Below, one piece after another: positions 36,757-49,580 of a stretch of 64,000 bases of DNA. The translations under genes and the position numbers were made by a program. Source of the stretch: Liriodendron chinense (Eukaryota > Streptophyta > Magnoliopsida > Magnoliales > Magnoliaceae); contig ML058408.1 of the NCBI GenBank assembly GCA_003013855.2, forward strand, positions 3,348,001 through 3,412,000, given 5' to 3'. The notes under the pieces are model-generated. The model saw only the letters and a list, made by a program, of their open reading frames with translations. It did not search any database and was not told the DNA's origin. Numbering within the stretch: position 1 is the stretch's first letter; the number at the start of each line of letters is the position of its first letter.

Positions 36757-38600
36757 TAAAAAAAAAACAAAACAAAACAAAAAAAAAAGAATGAAGGAGA
36801 TGCCGCTGGACAGCCAGCGTCCAGAGGACGCTGCTGCCCAGCAGCGCTGGGGTGAAGCCCCTTTTGGGCATTGACTGTTGCCCCCACTTGTGGGACCCAC
36901 CCTGATGTATGGACTTAATCCACACTGTCCGTCTGTTTCTCCAGCCCATTTTAGATCTGGACACAAAAAAATGAAGTAAATCCAGATCTCAGGTGGACCA
37001 CACCATAGAAAACAGTGAAGGCAAGGATGCCCACTGTCGAAACTTTCGTGGCCCACCGTGATGTTTGTAGACGAGATCACTAGTCCAATATTGGACTCTA
37101 TGGGCTCCCCATGAGTTGGGGAACCTGATGAATGGATTGGACCTTCCCTAAGTGGGCCCCACCTGAAATAAACTTAGAAAAAAAAATATATAGTGAAAGA
37201 ACGTCCAGACGGTGGACGTTCACAGCGTCTAGGACGCTGGAACCGTCCAGCGTCAGGACGGCTGGAATGGGGTCCCCATTCGTGGGACCCACCTTGATGT
37301 TTTTATTGTATTCACACCGTCTATCAGTTTTCCCAGATCATTTTATGGCCGGGGCCGAAGGATGAAGCCGATCCAAATTTTTAGCGGACCGCACCACCTG
37401 AAACAGTGGAGATCATGACTTCTACTGTTGAAATTTCTCTGGCCCATCTTTCATTTTGTAGATCTTATGAGCTGTCCAATATAGGGCTCATTGAGTCCCC
37501 CACGAGCTGGGGAACCTGATAGACGGAGTGGATCATCCTCTTGTGGGCCCCACTGGGCGAAAACCATAGAAAAACAAAAAAAAAAGAAAGAAAGAAAGAG
37601 AGAAGAAGGAAAGGCGCAGCCTCTGTCGCGCTGGGAGTACCCAGCGTCCACGGACGCTGGTCTCGTGGTGCCAGCTGGTGGGCCACCCTGTGGGTCCCAC
37701 CATGATGTGTATGTTATATCCACTCCGTCCATCGGTCTCTCCGTATCATTTTGGGCCAGGGGCCCAATAATGGGAGAGATCCAAACTTCAAGTGGGTCAT
37801 ACCAAAGGAAAGATTTCTTTGATGTTAAAACCTTCCAAGGCCCACTGTGATGTGTGTATGCTACGAAACCTGTCCAAATTTATACTCATTGGGCCCACCA
37901 TAGGGTTGTCTATATAATGGATGAAGTGGATGGTCCTCATGTGGGCCCTACTTGATGAATACCGCAACAACACAAAAAAATAATAATAATAATAATAAAT
38001 AAATAAAAAGGGAAAAAGGGAGGCAGCGACCGCACGCTGACCGCCCACAGCGTCAGCAACGCTGGCCCCTGGGCTGCCCAGTGGGTGGCCCACTCGTGGG
38101 ACCCACCATGATGTCTATGTACCATCCACACCGTCCATCCATTTGGGGAGATCATTTTAGGGCATGATCTCAAGAATGAGACAGATCCAAATCTCAGGAG
38201 GGCCCTACCAAAGGAAGCAGTGGGGACAGTGACAGACCGTTAAGACCTTCTTACGGCCCACCATGATGTTTATTTGAGATCCAACCTGGTCATAAGCTCA
38301 CACACGTGTGCAGGAAGGGAAAACAAAAATATCAGCTTGATCAAAAACTTCTGTGGGCCCCTCTTGATGAGATAAAAATAAATAAATAAATAAAATAAAG
38401 AAGAGAAAAGGGGGCGCTGGCGGGGCTGGTTGGGCTGCCCAGCAGGTGGCCCACTCATGGGACCCACCTAGAATGTATGTGCCTTATCTATTACGTTCTT
38501 ATGTTTTTCCAGCTCATTTTAGTGGCTGAGCCCAAAATTTAAGCATATCCAAACCTCAAGTGGACCACATTGTAGGAAACAGTGGTCATTGATGCCCACC
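36650..38600. repeat. Diverged tandem array in X2, about 360-410 bp per unit
   Basis: GGGACCCACC or a variant recurs at about 36893, 37283, 37691, 38098 and 38459. Several units contain a GCGTCC...GGACGC hairpin-like pair next to an A-rich tract. Units correspond to those of X1 in reverse orientation. Confidence 0.78.
36725..36755 (+). repeat. (AAT)n microsatellite in X2
   Basis: A pure AAT run at the A-rich slot of one tandem unit. Confidence 0.95.
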
Positions 38601-39310
38601 TTTGAAACCTTCCTTGGGGCCATTGTAATGTTTATTTATCTATCTAACCAAAGGTGATGGGGCCCAACTTTGGGTACCACCTTGATGAATGATGGGTGTA
38701 CCTTGTCGTTCTTCTTGGCAGGGGTGTGGGCCCAGTTTTGGGTGGGCCACACATAGAAAATAAGGGTGATTGAATGCCTACCATTGGAAACTTTACAGGA
38801 CCCATCTGTTATGTTTATTTACCATTCTCCTTGTTCTTAAGTCACTCAACCAGGGGTAGGGTTCCACACGTGTGGTGTGCTGCCCCACCATGGTATTTGG
38901 TTGCCATCTCACTTAATTAGTGGTAAAGCACAAATATCGGGTTGATCCCAAACTGTTGTGGCCCATTGATGTATATGGCTTCCCCACTCCTTTGTGCGGT
39001 TATCCCCAACCACGGGTCCACCTTGTTATGCATGTGTTCTATCCACGTCAGCCATTGGCCACTATGGTGCGATATGTATGTTGCCCATCGATTAGGACCG
39101 CCTTAATTTGTGCTTGATCCAAACCATCCGAATGAATGGACCCTAGCATGTTATGTACAGGATGGCCTTAAGACCACCTCAGTGTACGTGTTCGAATGAC
39201 CGCGTTGTCCATCCCGTGGATCCACCTTGATGATTAGTTGTGTAAACCCTTATTGAAAGGTCATCCTTAGAGTTTGCTCGATCCAAGTCACGGGGCTACC
39301 TTCTTAAAAT

Positions 39311-39530
39311 CACCTGTTAAACCGTCTTGTTAATTCACCTTGTTAACTCACCCTGTTGAACCGTCTTGTCAATTCACCTTGTTAACTCACCATGTTGACC
39401 CGTCTTGTCAACCTGCCTTATTGACTCACCTTGTTAACTCACCATGTTGACCCGTCTTGTCAACCTGCCTTATTGACTAACTTTGTTGACTCACCATGTT
39501 GATTGACCCTGGTAACTCAGCTTGTGTATA
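39311..39530. repeat. Minisatellite of CACCTTGTTAACT-like words
   Basis: Words of about 13-17 bases built on GTTAAC or GTTGAC repeat many times, with a higher-order unit of about 52 bases seen twice in a row (about 39385-39490). Absent from X1, so it formed or was kept only in X2. Confidence 0.85.
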
Positions 39531-42015
39531 CTCATATAACTCGCCCCTCCTACCCTTGTACCCAACTATTAAAGACTACCATATTGTGTATATCTCATCC
39601 ACACCGTCCGTTTACCTATAGGACGAGTATGGGGCTCATCCTCGACGTTCGTATGTCATCTAGGCCATCCATTATATGGAGCCTATCTTGTAGTATGAGG
39701 TTAGACCTGTCGTCCCTTTTTGGACCTCATTGTATTGACCATCTATCTCAGATTACCCTACCATGTATGTTTCTCTGTCATGACCTGTCTATCTTGCAAC
39801 CCGTTCTATGACATTCCTTTTACGGACCATTATTGTGTTTATCCCAACTGTACTACAGGATTATGGGTCTCGGCATGATTTTGGGTTTTCTACTCTTGCC
39901 GCTCAAGTAGGTTCTACCTTCGATGTGTCGGTAGTGTTTTCAATCATTTTCTTTCCATTTGGGTTATCTGAATATTGAAGGTTAATCCACACCGTTCAGT
40001 TGTTGGACCATCTGTATTGTTGTATACCATCCATTTAGAGTCTTATCTCTTTATGTTTGCTTGTATTATAAGTGAATTATATTTTTATGCTATTTTTAGT
40101 ATGTCTGTTGCCACACGTAGTGTTGTTGGAATACTCATATGTGATCTTTATACTATATGCTTCGACGACCACCATGCATGTGTAATGAGTATGCATCCCG
40201 AATCACCATTGTTAGTTGGGGACCATTAGGGCATAAACGCATTCATAAAGCATTCGAGATGTAGTCGCGCAAATGTAATTCACGTGCTCTCTATCGCAAA
40301 CCTCTCCAATAGGTATGGGACTATTCGAGGACAGGAATCTATCATCCTGACTTACACTGTATGGTAGGCATAACTTAGCATACCTTGTAGCCCTTGGTGC
40401 GAGATTCCCTGGCTAGCGACATCCCGCATTATGACTCGATCATTCATATGTGTCCCCTCATTTTAATCATATCTCAAATAGGTTGGACTAGATTGATTTA
40501 TTACCATCGTGGTAGATGGACTACTTGTTGGCACTCATACTGTATACTTGACTCATGCATCATGAATGCTTGGCTCATCTGATTGTCTTGTATCAACCGG
40601 CCATATCGGTCGTGATTGTCGTGCAGTTCATTACCAGCTGACGGTGACATTGTGTTTGAGACCTTATAGTTTTATGGTGCACTTTGGAGACTTGCACGGG
40701 CATGTCGTCCCACGTTTGTATGCATGGTTGCATTTCGCACCGTCTGCTTGTGCTGCATATAGCATGGTTACTACGTTGCAACCACAGCTCCATCGTGGTT
40801 TGCAGAACACCGAAATATGTGATCTTTAAACTGGATGCCAAAGATGTCCCTGGGTGAAAGTCCCTGATCCCGTTGGTACCAAGGTGGGTGCTCCATTCAA
40901 GGATCAGGGTGGTTTAATCATACACCAGTATGCCGAATACCAAACGGCGGTGTTTTCCACTGCACGTGGTCAGTTTGGAAGGAGGTCTGACCTAACCTGC
41001 CGGAAGAGTGTCGGCAAAGTGGGTTGAGTTTGACTAGCTGTGAGTAGGTCCGCTATTGCACCAGATAGGCTTTGGCATTCTATTGGTGAGTAGTGAGGTC
41101 TGTGAGACCCCGGTGATGTTCCGTTTCAGAGACGGTATTGGTATCAGTGATGTGACTGATGTTCTGTATGGTGTGGGACGGTCCTGACGTGGGCGGGTGT
41201 GATGTGGGCGGGGCTGTAAGCCTGGGCGAGCTACCACACTGGGCGAGCTACCAGTTCCGAGTCCTGCATTGCTTGGGCGATTGCGTTATGACTATTCGTA
41301 TCTGGACCACTGTACTTAGAGGTGGTGATTTGCATACATGCATTGGATCATTATATGCGACATTAGGCCCTGTAGGCCGTTACATAGTATGAGTATATAG
41401 CCTTGGTAGGCTGGTTACCTTTATTGCATGCTTGCATAGCCATGGCAAGGTTAGTTATCTGTATTGCATGCTTGCACAGCCGTTGTAGGCTGGTTATTCA
41501 TATCATATGATCGTGTAGCCTAATTAGGCTAAGTTTTGGGTTTAGATTTCTCATCATGCTTTACTGCTTACTCTAATATTTATCTTGCTTGTCATACGCA
41601 TTGCGCACGCACACACGCACTCACAAAGCTTCGTTCGAAGCTTATGCGCGTTTGTTACGCTGCAGGTTATACCAGAGTGTATCAGCAACGTTGAGTTGGA
41701 GTTAGGGAGTGCAGCAGCAGGAGGTGCCGGATTGTGCACAGTTTTTATATTTACGCATTGTGTATTTACTTTTCAGTACTGTATGTAAACGAAATGATTT
41801 AGTGGAAATATTGTGTTTGTCTTGATGGTACTCATATGGTGATGCTCATGTTTAAAAAAAAATTCAGACCCTAAAATCCTCCTTGTGGTATCCCAGGATC
41901 GGAACCTGGCGTGTGGGGTTAGGATCCGAGATCGGGGTACTATGGAGGCTGCCACTTCTGAATTCGGGTTACAGCGAATGGACATCGAGAACCGAATTTG
42001 GGGCGTGACAGTATT

Positions 42016-42547
42016 CATGGATGATTTTTTTATTTTTGGTTGTACATTCGATAAGTGCCTTAATCATTTGAAATCAGTCTTGACTAGGTGTGAGGAGAAG
42101 AACCTTGTCTTAAAATGGGAGAAGTGTCATTTTATGGTACAAAGAGGAATAGTCCTTAGAAATATCATCTCATCTAATGGAATAGAGGTAGATCGGGCCA
42201 AAATCAACATAATTGCTAATCTACCACCACCCAAAAGCATACGCGATGTGCGGTCCTTCCTTTGGCACGCCGGATTCTATCGAAGGTTCATAAAGGATTT
42301 CAGTCATATCTCTAGGACTTTATGTAACCTTCTCCAAAAGGAAAACTAATTCGAGTGGAGTGTCAAATGTCAATTAGCTTTTTCAAAGCCAAAGGACATG
42401 TTGACAACCGCTCCTATCATGCAACCACCGGATTGGTTCGTTCCTTTTAAGTTGATGTGTGATGCAAGTGATTATGCTATTGGGGCGGTGCTAGGCCAAA
42501 GAAGGATAAGAACCCCCACATTATCTACTATGCAAGTAGGACTTTGA
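42016..42547 (+). pseudogene. Element C reverse transcriptase, C-terminal part
   Basis: Resumes with the MDDFFIFG box and continues through the LNHLKSVLTRCEEKNLV and FYRRFIKDFSHIS regions of RT, then DASDYAIGAVLGQR at the start of RNase H. A stop lies at 42347-42349 and a frameshift follows near 42500. It ends at the insertion of C' (TSD TTTGA, 42543-42547). An open frame starting upstream at 41885 is a chimera of X2 and this fragment. Confidence 0.82.
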
Positions 42548-42939
42548 TGTTCGCTTCCCCAAGTGTAGGGTTGCGATGTAGTAATAATCTTGGTAAGACC
42601 GAGGTCGATCCATAGGGACTTGTGTAGGAATTCACAAACACATCCAATAGTGTCTATTGAGAGCTAACAACCAGATTTTGTATGAAGTTGATGTGAGTAA
42701 CAATTTTAAACTAATTTGAAGGTAATCAAGTATAAAAAGGCACTAGGGGTTCAAGGATCCACTTGTAGCAATCCTTGATTTTCAATCCGCTGTGGTTTCT
42801 CACTTTCCCAACTAGAATCGATATTAAGATCTATCTAGCCGGATGATAGAGCTGTTAAACCAAACAATCTGTCATATGTAAGTCCAATGCATATGATTCA
42901 CTCAATGTAAGCTAGGTTGAGCATGCTCAATTGCATAGG

Positions 42940-45403
42940 TGATAAGTACCTAATATTGTATAATTAACCCTGGTTGTTAAGGGCATTATCATTGTTTTTC
43001 CAGTTAATTATCCCTCATTAGGCGATTTTTCAATGTTCAGGTGATCAGGAGAGGTTGGGCAAGAACTGGGCCAATCTGGACGTTTTAAGGCCTAAAAGTG
43101 ATCAATGTCAAGTGGGTGGTAATCCTGACGAAAATCAAGCCAGAAAGATCAAAGTCTGCGGGACCATTTTCTATGGTGGATGGCTAAAAAAAGAGTACTA
43201 CATAGCGGCCACTCGTTTGGATCCAAGTTGTCCATGTTTTGATGGTCGTGATTGAGTGCCCACTGTACACATCTGAAACACGTGGTGGGACATCCACATA
43301 TGGGACCAACTATGCCAAGAGAAAAGGTGGATGACCACTATTCAAACGTGTGCAGCCAAGGACACATCCACCGTCCACTTCATCTTCACCAAGTCCAGCA
43401 AGTGGGCCACCAATAGCTAGCAACCATCCATCCATTAGACGTGTGTAGCCAAAGTCCAGCCAAGCTTCATCACCATCCAACCATTGTCCAATCAACAGTG
43501 GAGATCAGCCAACATGTTCAGATGAAGATTAATCTCCACCGTTCACCACTTCACCAGCTAGTAAGGAGTAGCTGATGTGCAGCCAAGGGTTGTCCATCAC
43601 ACGTGTGAGGATGTCCCACAGATGCCACACGTGCAGCAGTCCAAAGCTCCAGATGGTTGGGTGCCGAAGATCAGCAGCTTTGATGGACCCCACCTTTAAT
43701 CCTCATCCATTGTCCAAAGACACTGGACTGTTTCCAGCCGTCCATTTCTCCATCTGATCATCATCCATCAACCATCCTTCCAGGAAGCGATGGACCCACC
43801 ATCTTCATCTCTGCCGCCCATCCAAGCACCAGCGGTGGACGTCATCAACTTCAGTAGGCCCCACCTTGCACGTGCAGCTGATCAGCAACAGCCGTCCACC
43901 AGCTACAACAGATCGTGGTGGACCACATCTCAGCCGTCCATCCACCTGCTGGACACCAATCATCCATCATCATCATCAACCAGTCCATCTACAATGGACA
44001 GCACGTGTGCAGTGTGGAGCTACCATCAGCAATCACACGTGCAGCTGCAGTCCATTCCACCGTCCAGCTGCAACACGTGCAGCAGATGGACTCCAACGTA
44101 CCAGCAGCACCGTCCAGATTTAGACGTCCCAACTCCACCCGTCCAGCTGCTGGACGTCCATCATCAAACGGCCAGGCAGCTTCACACCTCCAGCAGCTGC
44201 TGCACATCAACGCCGTCCATCAAGCAGGTGGACCCACCGTCATTTGCAATCGTCCGCCAGGGCTGGACGTCCAAAACTAACTCACTCCAGCCATCCATCT
44301 GTCCAGCTCAATGGACCCCACAACCAGCGTCCATCACAGTAGGTGGACCACCAAGCCAAGGTGCCTCAGGACTTTCACCGTCCATCACTGCCCATCCTTG
44401 GTGGACTCGTCCATTGAAGAAGCTCCAACGGTCAACAACAACTGCACATTCCAGATGACCGTCCATTCTCTAACCGTTGATCAAATCCTAGACATATATG
44501 GACCCATCATCACCATCCAGCTGCTACTTCATCAAGACTGTCCATCAATGTGGAGTTGATGAATGTCCAGCAATGGACAGTTTTCTCCATTCCACCATCC
44601 ATCAAGATGGGCCCCATTCCAATCATCCAATGGTTCAGCCAGCAGCCCCACTGATCACACGCCCTTCATCTAGTCCAGCTCATGGACGTCCCTGCTATAG
44701 CACGTGCCGGCCATGGATCCAGCAGATCTCCACCTTCAGCAGTCCAAGCAATGGACGTTCCAGCCGTCCACGTCCAGTTGTAGAAGGAGGAGACGCAACA
44801 GCTGCAATTAACGTCCACCATTTAGAGATCATATCCTCCAGCTCAAGTGGCCCACAAAGGCCAGCGTCATCCATCCATTCCAGACATCCGTCCAAACATG
44901 CAGGGAATATGCTCCACTCCATCATCCATCAGCTATAGGCCTCACCATCACCAAGTGGACCCCAGAAGCTGTTGATCACATCTGCAGCCCTCATCAACAT
45001 CTTCATCAGTCGTCCATCAACACATTAGCTGAGCTTCAACGGTCCACATGCTCCTCCATCAACAAGGTGGACCTCCAGATTGAATCGTCGTTCATAGCAA
45101 GCAGGGCTGATCATTCCAGCTCCAAAACCGTCCATCAATGTGGAGCCCACGTTTAGCACATGATCAGCACATCATTCACCATCCATTACTGCAGCAAGTG
45201 GACGAGAGATCCTCTGTTCGAAACGTCAGCAGCAACCAGGGACGTCTGCAATCAGTGGACCGCAACTCCATCTCAACCAACCATCAATTCTATGTACCTC
45301 CAGCAAGGTGGACCCACAATCAGACCACACCAGCGGCCAGCTCTCCACCATCCAGTGGACCCCTTGATCCTTCTCATTATCTCCACCATGGCTGCAAGAG
45401 AGG

Positions 45404-45448
<45 letters not shown>

Positions 45449-46788
45449 CACACATGTGTAAGGCATGGAATGCCACCTCATCATCCAAGCCTTACTCCAA
45501 GCCCAAACCTAAAAGAAAAGTTTGCTTTAGGCTTGGAGTGACACCTAGGATTGGAGTACCTTTCTTGCCACATGTCCATCCAAGCCTAACTCCAAGCCCG
45601 AACCTAAAAGCAAAGTTTGCTTTGGGCACTCCAAGCCTAACTCCATTCCCAAACCTAAAGAAACTTTTGGTGTGCCACCTAGGCTTGGGAGATTCTCATG
45701 AGGCTATAAAAGAAGCTCCTCTCCCTCTCATTCTAATCATCCCATCCAAGAGTTCTCTCTTCTTTAGTCTTCTCTTTTTTCTTTTGTAGTGTAGAGTAGT
45801 GTAGTTTTCTCCTTTGTAGAGAATTTAGTCTTCCATTGTAGCATGGTTGGCTAAACCTCTAGCTAAGGCTAGGGGTGAAGCTTTTGAAGAAATTTGCAAG
45901 CTTTTGTTCTTTTGGTTCAACATTGGTGTGTGAATGTTGGAGTTTTCTTTGGTTGATTGGTTCGGTTATCCACCTCGGCGGACGCTATTGTTGTGCAAGT
46001 CCCTTGATCCATCGTCGACTCCGGGCACGTTGGATGCTTGGGATCCCTTGCACACCAATTAGCTAGTTCATGATCAATAAAGTCCCTTGATCCATCGTCG
46101 ACTCCGGGCACGTTGGATGCTTTGGATTCCCTACGGTCATCGAGCTAGTGCAGGTAAAGTCATCGATCTGTAAAATCCCTTGATCCATTGTAGACTCCGG
46201 GCACATTGGATGCTTTGGATTTCCTGCGATCGATAGACGAGATCTTAACGGTTGGATCGGTCAATCAAAGCCTCCTATCTTGTAAGTATGCATTTGATCG
46301 TATGAATTGTGATCTTATCGGTTGACTTGTTGGCAAAGTTGTCGATCTGTACAATTCCTTGATCCATTGTCGACTCCGGGCACAGTGGATGCTTGGAATT
46401 CCCTGCGATCAACTAACGAGTGCTTCATGGTCAAATCAATCGGTTCAGATCACCATCTTTTATGAAATATGCAAATGGTTTAACTGTTTTATCTTCCGGT
46501 TGGAATGAATCTTTATTCAATTCCAGTTGAGTTATAGTTGGACCAACGAATCGAATCTTGTGAATGAATCAAAGGTGGATCCCTGATGCCTTAGCCCCTT
46601 TTCTATTTTTGTCTTTCACCACACACAACTTGCTCCACTCTCGTGGATAAACCAGATTTCATCTCACTCACCTAAACTAATTCCTCTAAGTGTTCTTAAC
46701 CCCAATCCCTGTGGATCGACCTCGGTCTTACCGAGTATTTTACTACTTCGCTACCTGCACTTGGGTGTGCAATCTTCGGATTGTAGCA
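42940..46788 (+). mobile_element. B': solo LTR of the B family
   Basis: Starts TGATAAGTACC and ends GTTGTAGCA, flanked by the TSD ATAGG at 42935-42939 and 46789-46793. At 3849 bp it is 1.1 kb longer than the B LTRs because its CCGTCCATC/TGGACC-rich zone (about 43170-45400) is about twice as long. It keeps (CT)n at 45406-45448, TATAAAA at 45705-45711 and the GACTCCGGGCAC block repeats near 46000-46400. No PBS or internal sequence. Confidence 0.9.
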
Positions 46789-47487
46789 ATAGGTCAGTCC
46801 CAATTCCAATAGGCTCAGATCACAATCACAACCATCCTCAAGTCCTGTCACAAGACAAGGCTAGATCATGATTTGAACTTGATTCAAATCACATGCACAG
46901 TCTCGTACATAGCACAGAAATTCAGAAAAGTAGAACTTTAGTAGGAAGTTCCCACATGAAGATCATAGTACTAGAGCGTACTCCAATTCCTCGGATCATA
47001 CAGGTCTAGACTAATACAAAGCAGTTAAGAACTTAAGTAATTCTCCCAAACATCCATGAGTCATCATAAGACTAAGAAAAACTACTTAAAACTTGTATAA
47101 ACTTCAAACCATTGTTCATAAACATAAATTCCAAACTTAAAACCAACTTAGAACGAATTGAAACATCTTAGATCCACTACAAGCTTCACCTCTCAGCCCT
47201 AGCTAAGAGGTTTAGCTGCTCATGATCTAAGGAAACATGAAACAACTTAAGAAAAGCATAAAACAGTAAAATAAACTAGAAGGAGTTGTGGAACTCCGAA
47301 ATCCACTTCCGCCGCCTCCAACCTTGCTTAAACTCTTCTAAGATGCCCTAGGAACGATCCCTAGGTGTCCTTTTATAGTTGGGAGGCTCCGCAACTTCAG
47401 AAGATTCGAGAATTTGCGTAACACTTACGCAGTGCGCAGAGAAAATCGGACTGAAAATAGAAAGTTCCGTTTTAGATCACATGGCCG

Positions 47488-47695
47488 ACCGGTCTGGACC
47501 GGTCGGACTAGGCTGGCCGACCGGTCATGACCAGTCGTACTGGCAATCCTATCAGTCCAGCGTGCTCAGCATCTATTAGCCGACCGGTCAAGACCAGTCG
47601 GACCATCTCCAGCAATAATCCAGTGTGTGCACAGGGTCGGCCAACCGGTCAAGACCGGTCTGGCTCCCTTGGCCGACCGGTCAAGACCGGTTGGA
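47488..47695. repeat. Cluster of paired GACCGGTC words in C'
   Basis: Five pairs of the form GACCGGTC-NN-GACCGGTC (some with one-base changes) within about 200 bases. GACCGGTC is a perfect 8-bp palindrome. The 5' and 3' LTRs of C carry fewer, more decayed copies (29345-29470 and 50962-51060). Confidence 0.9.
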
Positions 47696-47941
47696 CTTCT
47701 TCTTTCTTCTTTTTCTTCCTTTCTTTCCTCTACTTTCTTCTCTCCTTGCTTCCTTCTTTCTTTGGTGCACCTTGGTTCTTCATCCAAGGTTCTTAAAGAG
47801 GCTCTTTTATCATCAATTAGGTGGAGTCCACTCTCAATCCTACAATCACAAAACATGCATTCAATTAGTCTTTAAATCATGAAAATCTCGCACAATGAGT
47901 GATGAATTGGGGTTAGAATATGCACAATTAAGAGCTCAACA

Positions 47942-49580
47942 CTTGAATTCCTCCCAAGTTAATTACTCGACTACGGAGAGAGAACTCCTAGCCGTTATTT
48001 TTGCCTTGAACAAATTCAGGCCTTACTTGATAGGATCCAAGGTTATTATTTACACAGACCATGCGGCACTAAAACATCTTCTTTCTAAGAAAGATGCTAA
48101 GCCTCGTTTGCTTAGATGGATCCTACTCCTTAAGGAATTCAACTTAAAAATCAAAGATAAGAAGGGAGTAGAGAACATGGTGGCCGATCATCTATCCCGC
48201 TTAGTTTTACTTAATTCCATTGACGAGTCACCTATTGAGGACTCATTCCCTGATGAGCAACTCTTTGTTGCTATGCATCCACCGTGGTACACTGATATAG
48301 CAAACTATCTTTCCACAGGTGCGATGCCGACTCATTGGACTGCGCAGGATAAACGAAAATTTCTAAGGGAAGTGTGCAGATTTTTCTAAGATGAACCATT
48401 GCTTTTCAAATATTGCCTAGATCAAATAATTAGGAGATGTGTTCCTGATGATGAACAAAATTCCTGTCATCTCCTTTTGTCATAGTCAAGCATGTGGGGG
48501 TCATTTTTTCACTAAGAAAATCGCTGTAAAAATTTTATAATGTGGTTTTTATTGGCCTACCTTGTTTAGAGACACCCACAAGTTTTGCAAAGCATGCGAT
48601 GTGCTGTCAGAAGTTAGGAGGATTATCTCGTCGGAATATGATGCCTCTTAACCCAATTCAACATCTTGAAGTCTTTGATTGTTGGGGCATTGATTTCATG
48701 GAACCATTCCCCTCATCTTTTGGACATGTCTACATATTATTTGCTGTAAACTATGTGTCCAAGTGGATAGAGGCTATTCCATGTAGAACCAATGATCACC
48801 GCACGATTCTACGTTCCTTAAAGAAAATATACTTTTCAGATTTGGCATGCCTCGAGCCATTATAAGTGATGGTGACTCTCACTTTTGCAATAGGCCTTTC
48901 AAAGCCTTAATGAAGAAATATGACATTATGCATAAAGTGAGTACCCCATACCACCTACAGACAAGTGGGTAAGCTAAAATTTTCAATCGGAAAATCAAAC
49001 AGATTTTGGGAAAGACGGAAAGGCCGGATTGCAAAGATTGGTCGCTGAGATTAGTCGATGCTCTTTAGGCTCGCCGTACTACTTATAAGACCCCGATTGG
49101 AATGTCTCCCTATAGACTTGTCTATGGAAAGCTTGTCACTTGCCCGTGGAGCTTAAACACAAAACCTATTCGACAATTTGGGCATTGAACTTCAACATTG
49201 ACAAGGCTAGCTCGCTTCGCAAACTCCAATTAAATGAGCTTGATGAGATCAGGAATAATGCTTATGAGAATTTGAGGATTTACAAGAGTAGGATGAAAGC
49301 CTTTCATGACAAACACATTTTCAAGAAAAATTTTCATGAAGGCTAAAAAGTACTCTTGTACAATTCCCAACTTCATCTTTTTCCAAAAAAATTGAGCTCT
49401 CGATGTACCAGCCCATACATTGTTAAAGAGATTTGTCCTCATGGGGCTATCGAGATAAAGAATGTGGCGAATGGTAACTATTTTAAAGTGAACGGACAAC
49501 GTATTAAGCCATTCGTTGAGAACTTTGATTCAGAGGATATGTCCATCCCTCTAAAGGATTCTGTGTATCGAGATGATTGA
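47942..49580 (+). pseudogene. Element C RNase H and integrase, degenerate
   Basis: Begins inside RNase H (VNYSTTERELLAV, YTDHAALKHLL, VADHLSRL) and continues through the integrase: WGIDFMEPFPSS (first Asp), IISDGDSHF-like segment (second Asp), a degraded SG-AKIFN segment where the catalytic Glu codon is not intact, and the C-terminal KVNGQRIKPF region. Multiple stops (about 48387, 48970, 49065, 49344) and several frameshifts are present. Clearly non-functional. Confidence 0.83.

Larger units (their letters stand above)
35923..42010 (-). mobile_element. X2: giant solo-LTR-like insertion (X family, minus)
   Basis: TSD GTATT at 35918-35922 and 42011-42015; the RT sequence rejoins exactly between EVF and MDD. 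On the minus strand it starts TGTCACGCCCC and ends TCTTACA, matching X1 at both ends. At 6088 bp it is 1.6 kb longer than X1, with extra material mainly between about 38600 and 41500. No coding domains are visible; open frames over it are shadows of GC-rich, stop-poor repeats. Confidence 0.8.
42548..47941 (-). mobile_element. C': solo LTR of the C family, minus strand, split by B'
   Basis: On the minus strand it starts TGTTGAGCTC at 47941, like the 3' LTR of C, and ends AAGCGAACA at 42548. Flanks are TTTGA (42543-42547) and CTTGA (47942-47946), a TSD with one mismatch. Without B' it is about 1540 bp. RNase H homology rejoins across it. No internal region is present, so it is a solo LTR inserted in a relative of itself. 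Confidence 0.85.

Noticed and set aside
36643..37080. A 145-codon minus-strand frame in X2
   Set aside because: It spans an X tandem unit and the AAT microsatellite (a Tyr run). Stop-poor GC-rich repeats explain it.
41885..42349. A 154-codon frame starting in X2 and ending in element C reverse transcriptase
   Set aside because: The first part is the X2 end and the second part an RT fragment. The join is an insertion boundary, not a gene.
43790..44458. A 222-codon open frame inside B'
   Set aside because: It lies wholly in the CCGTCCATC/TGGACC-rich zone of a solo LTR, overlaps open frames in other phases, and translates to low-complexity Pro/Ser/His/Gln-rich text. Repeat composition explains it.
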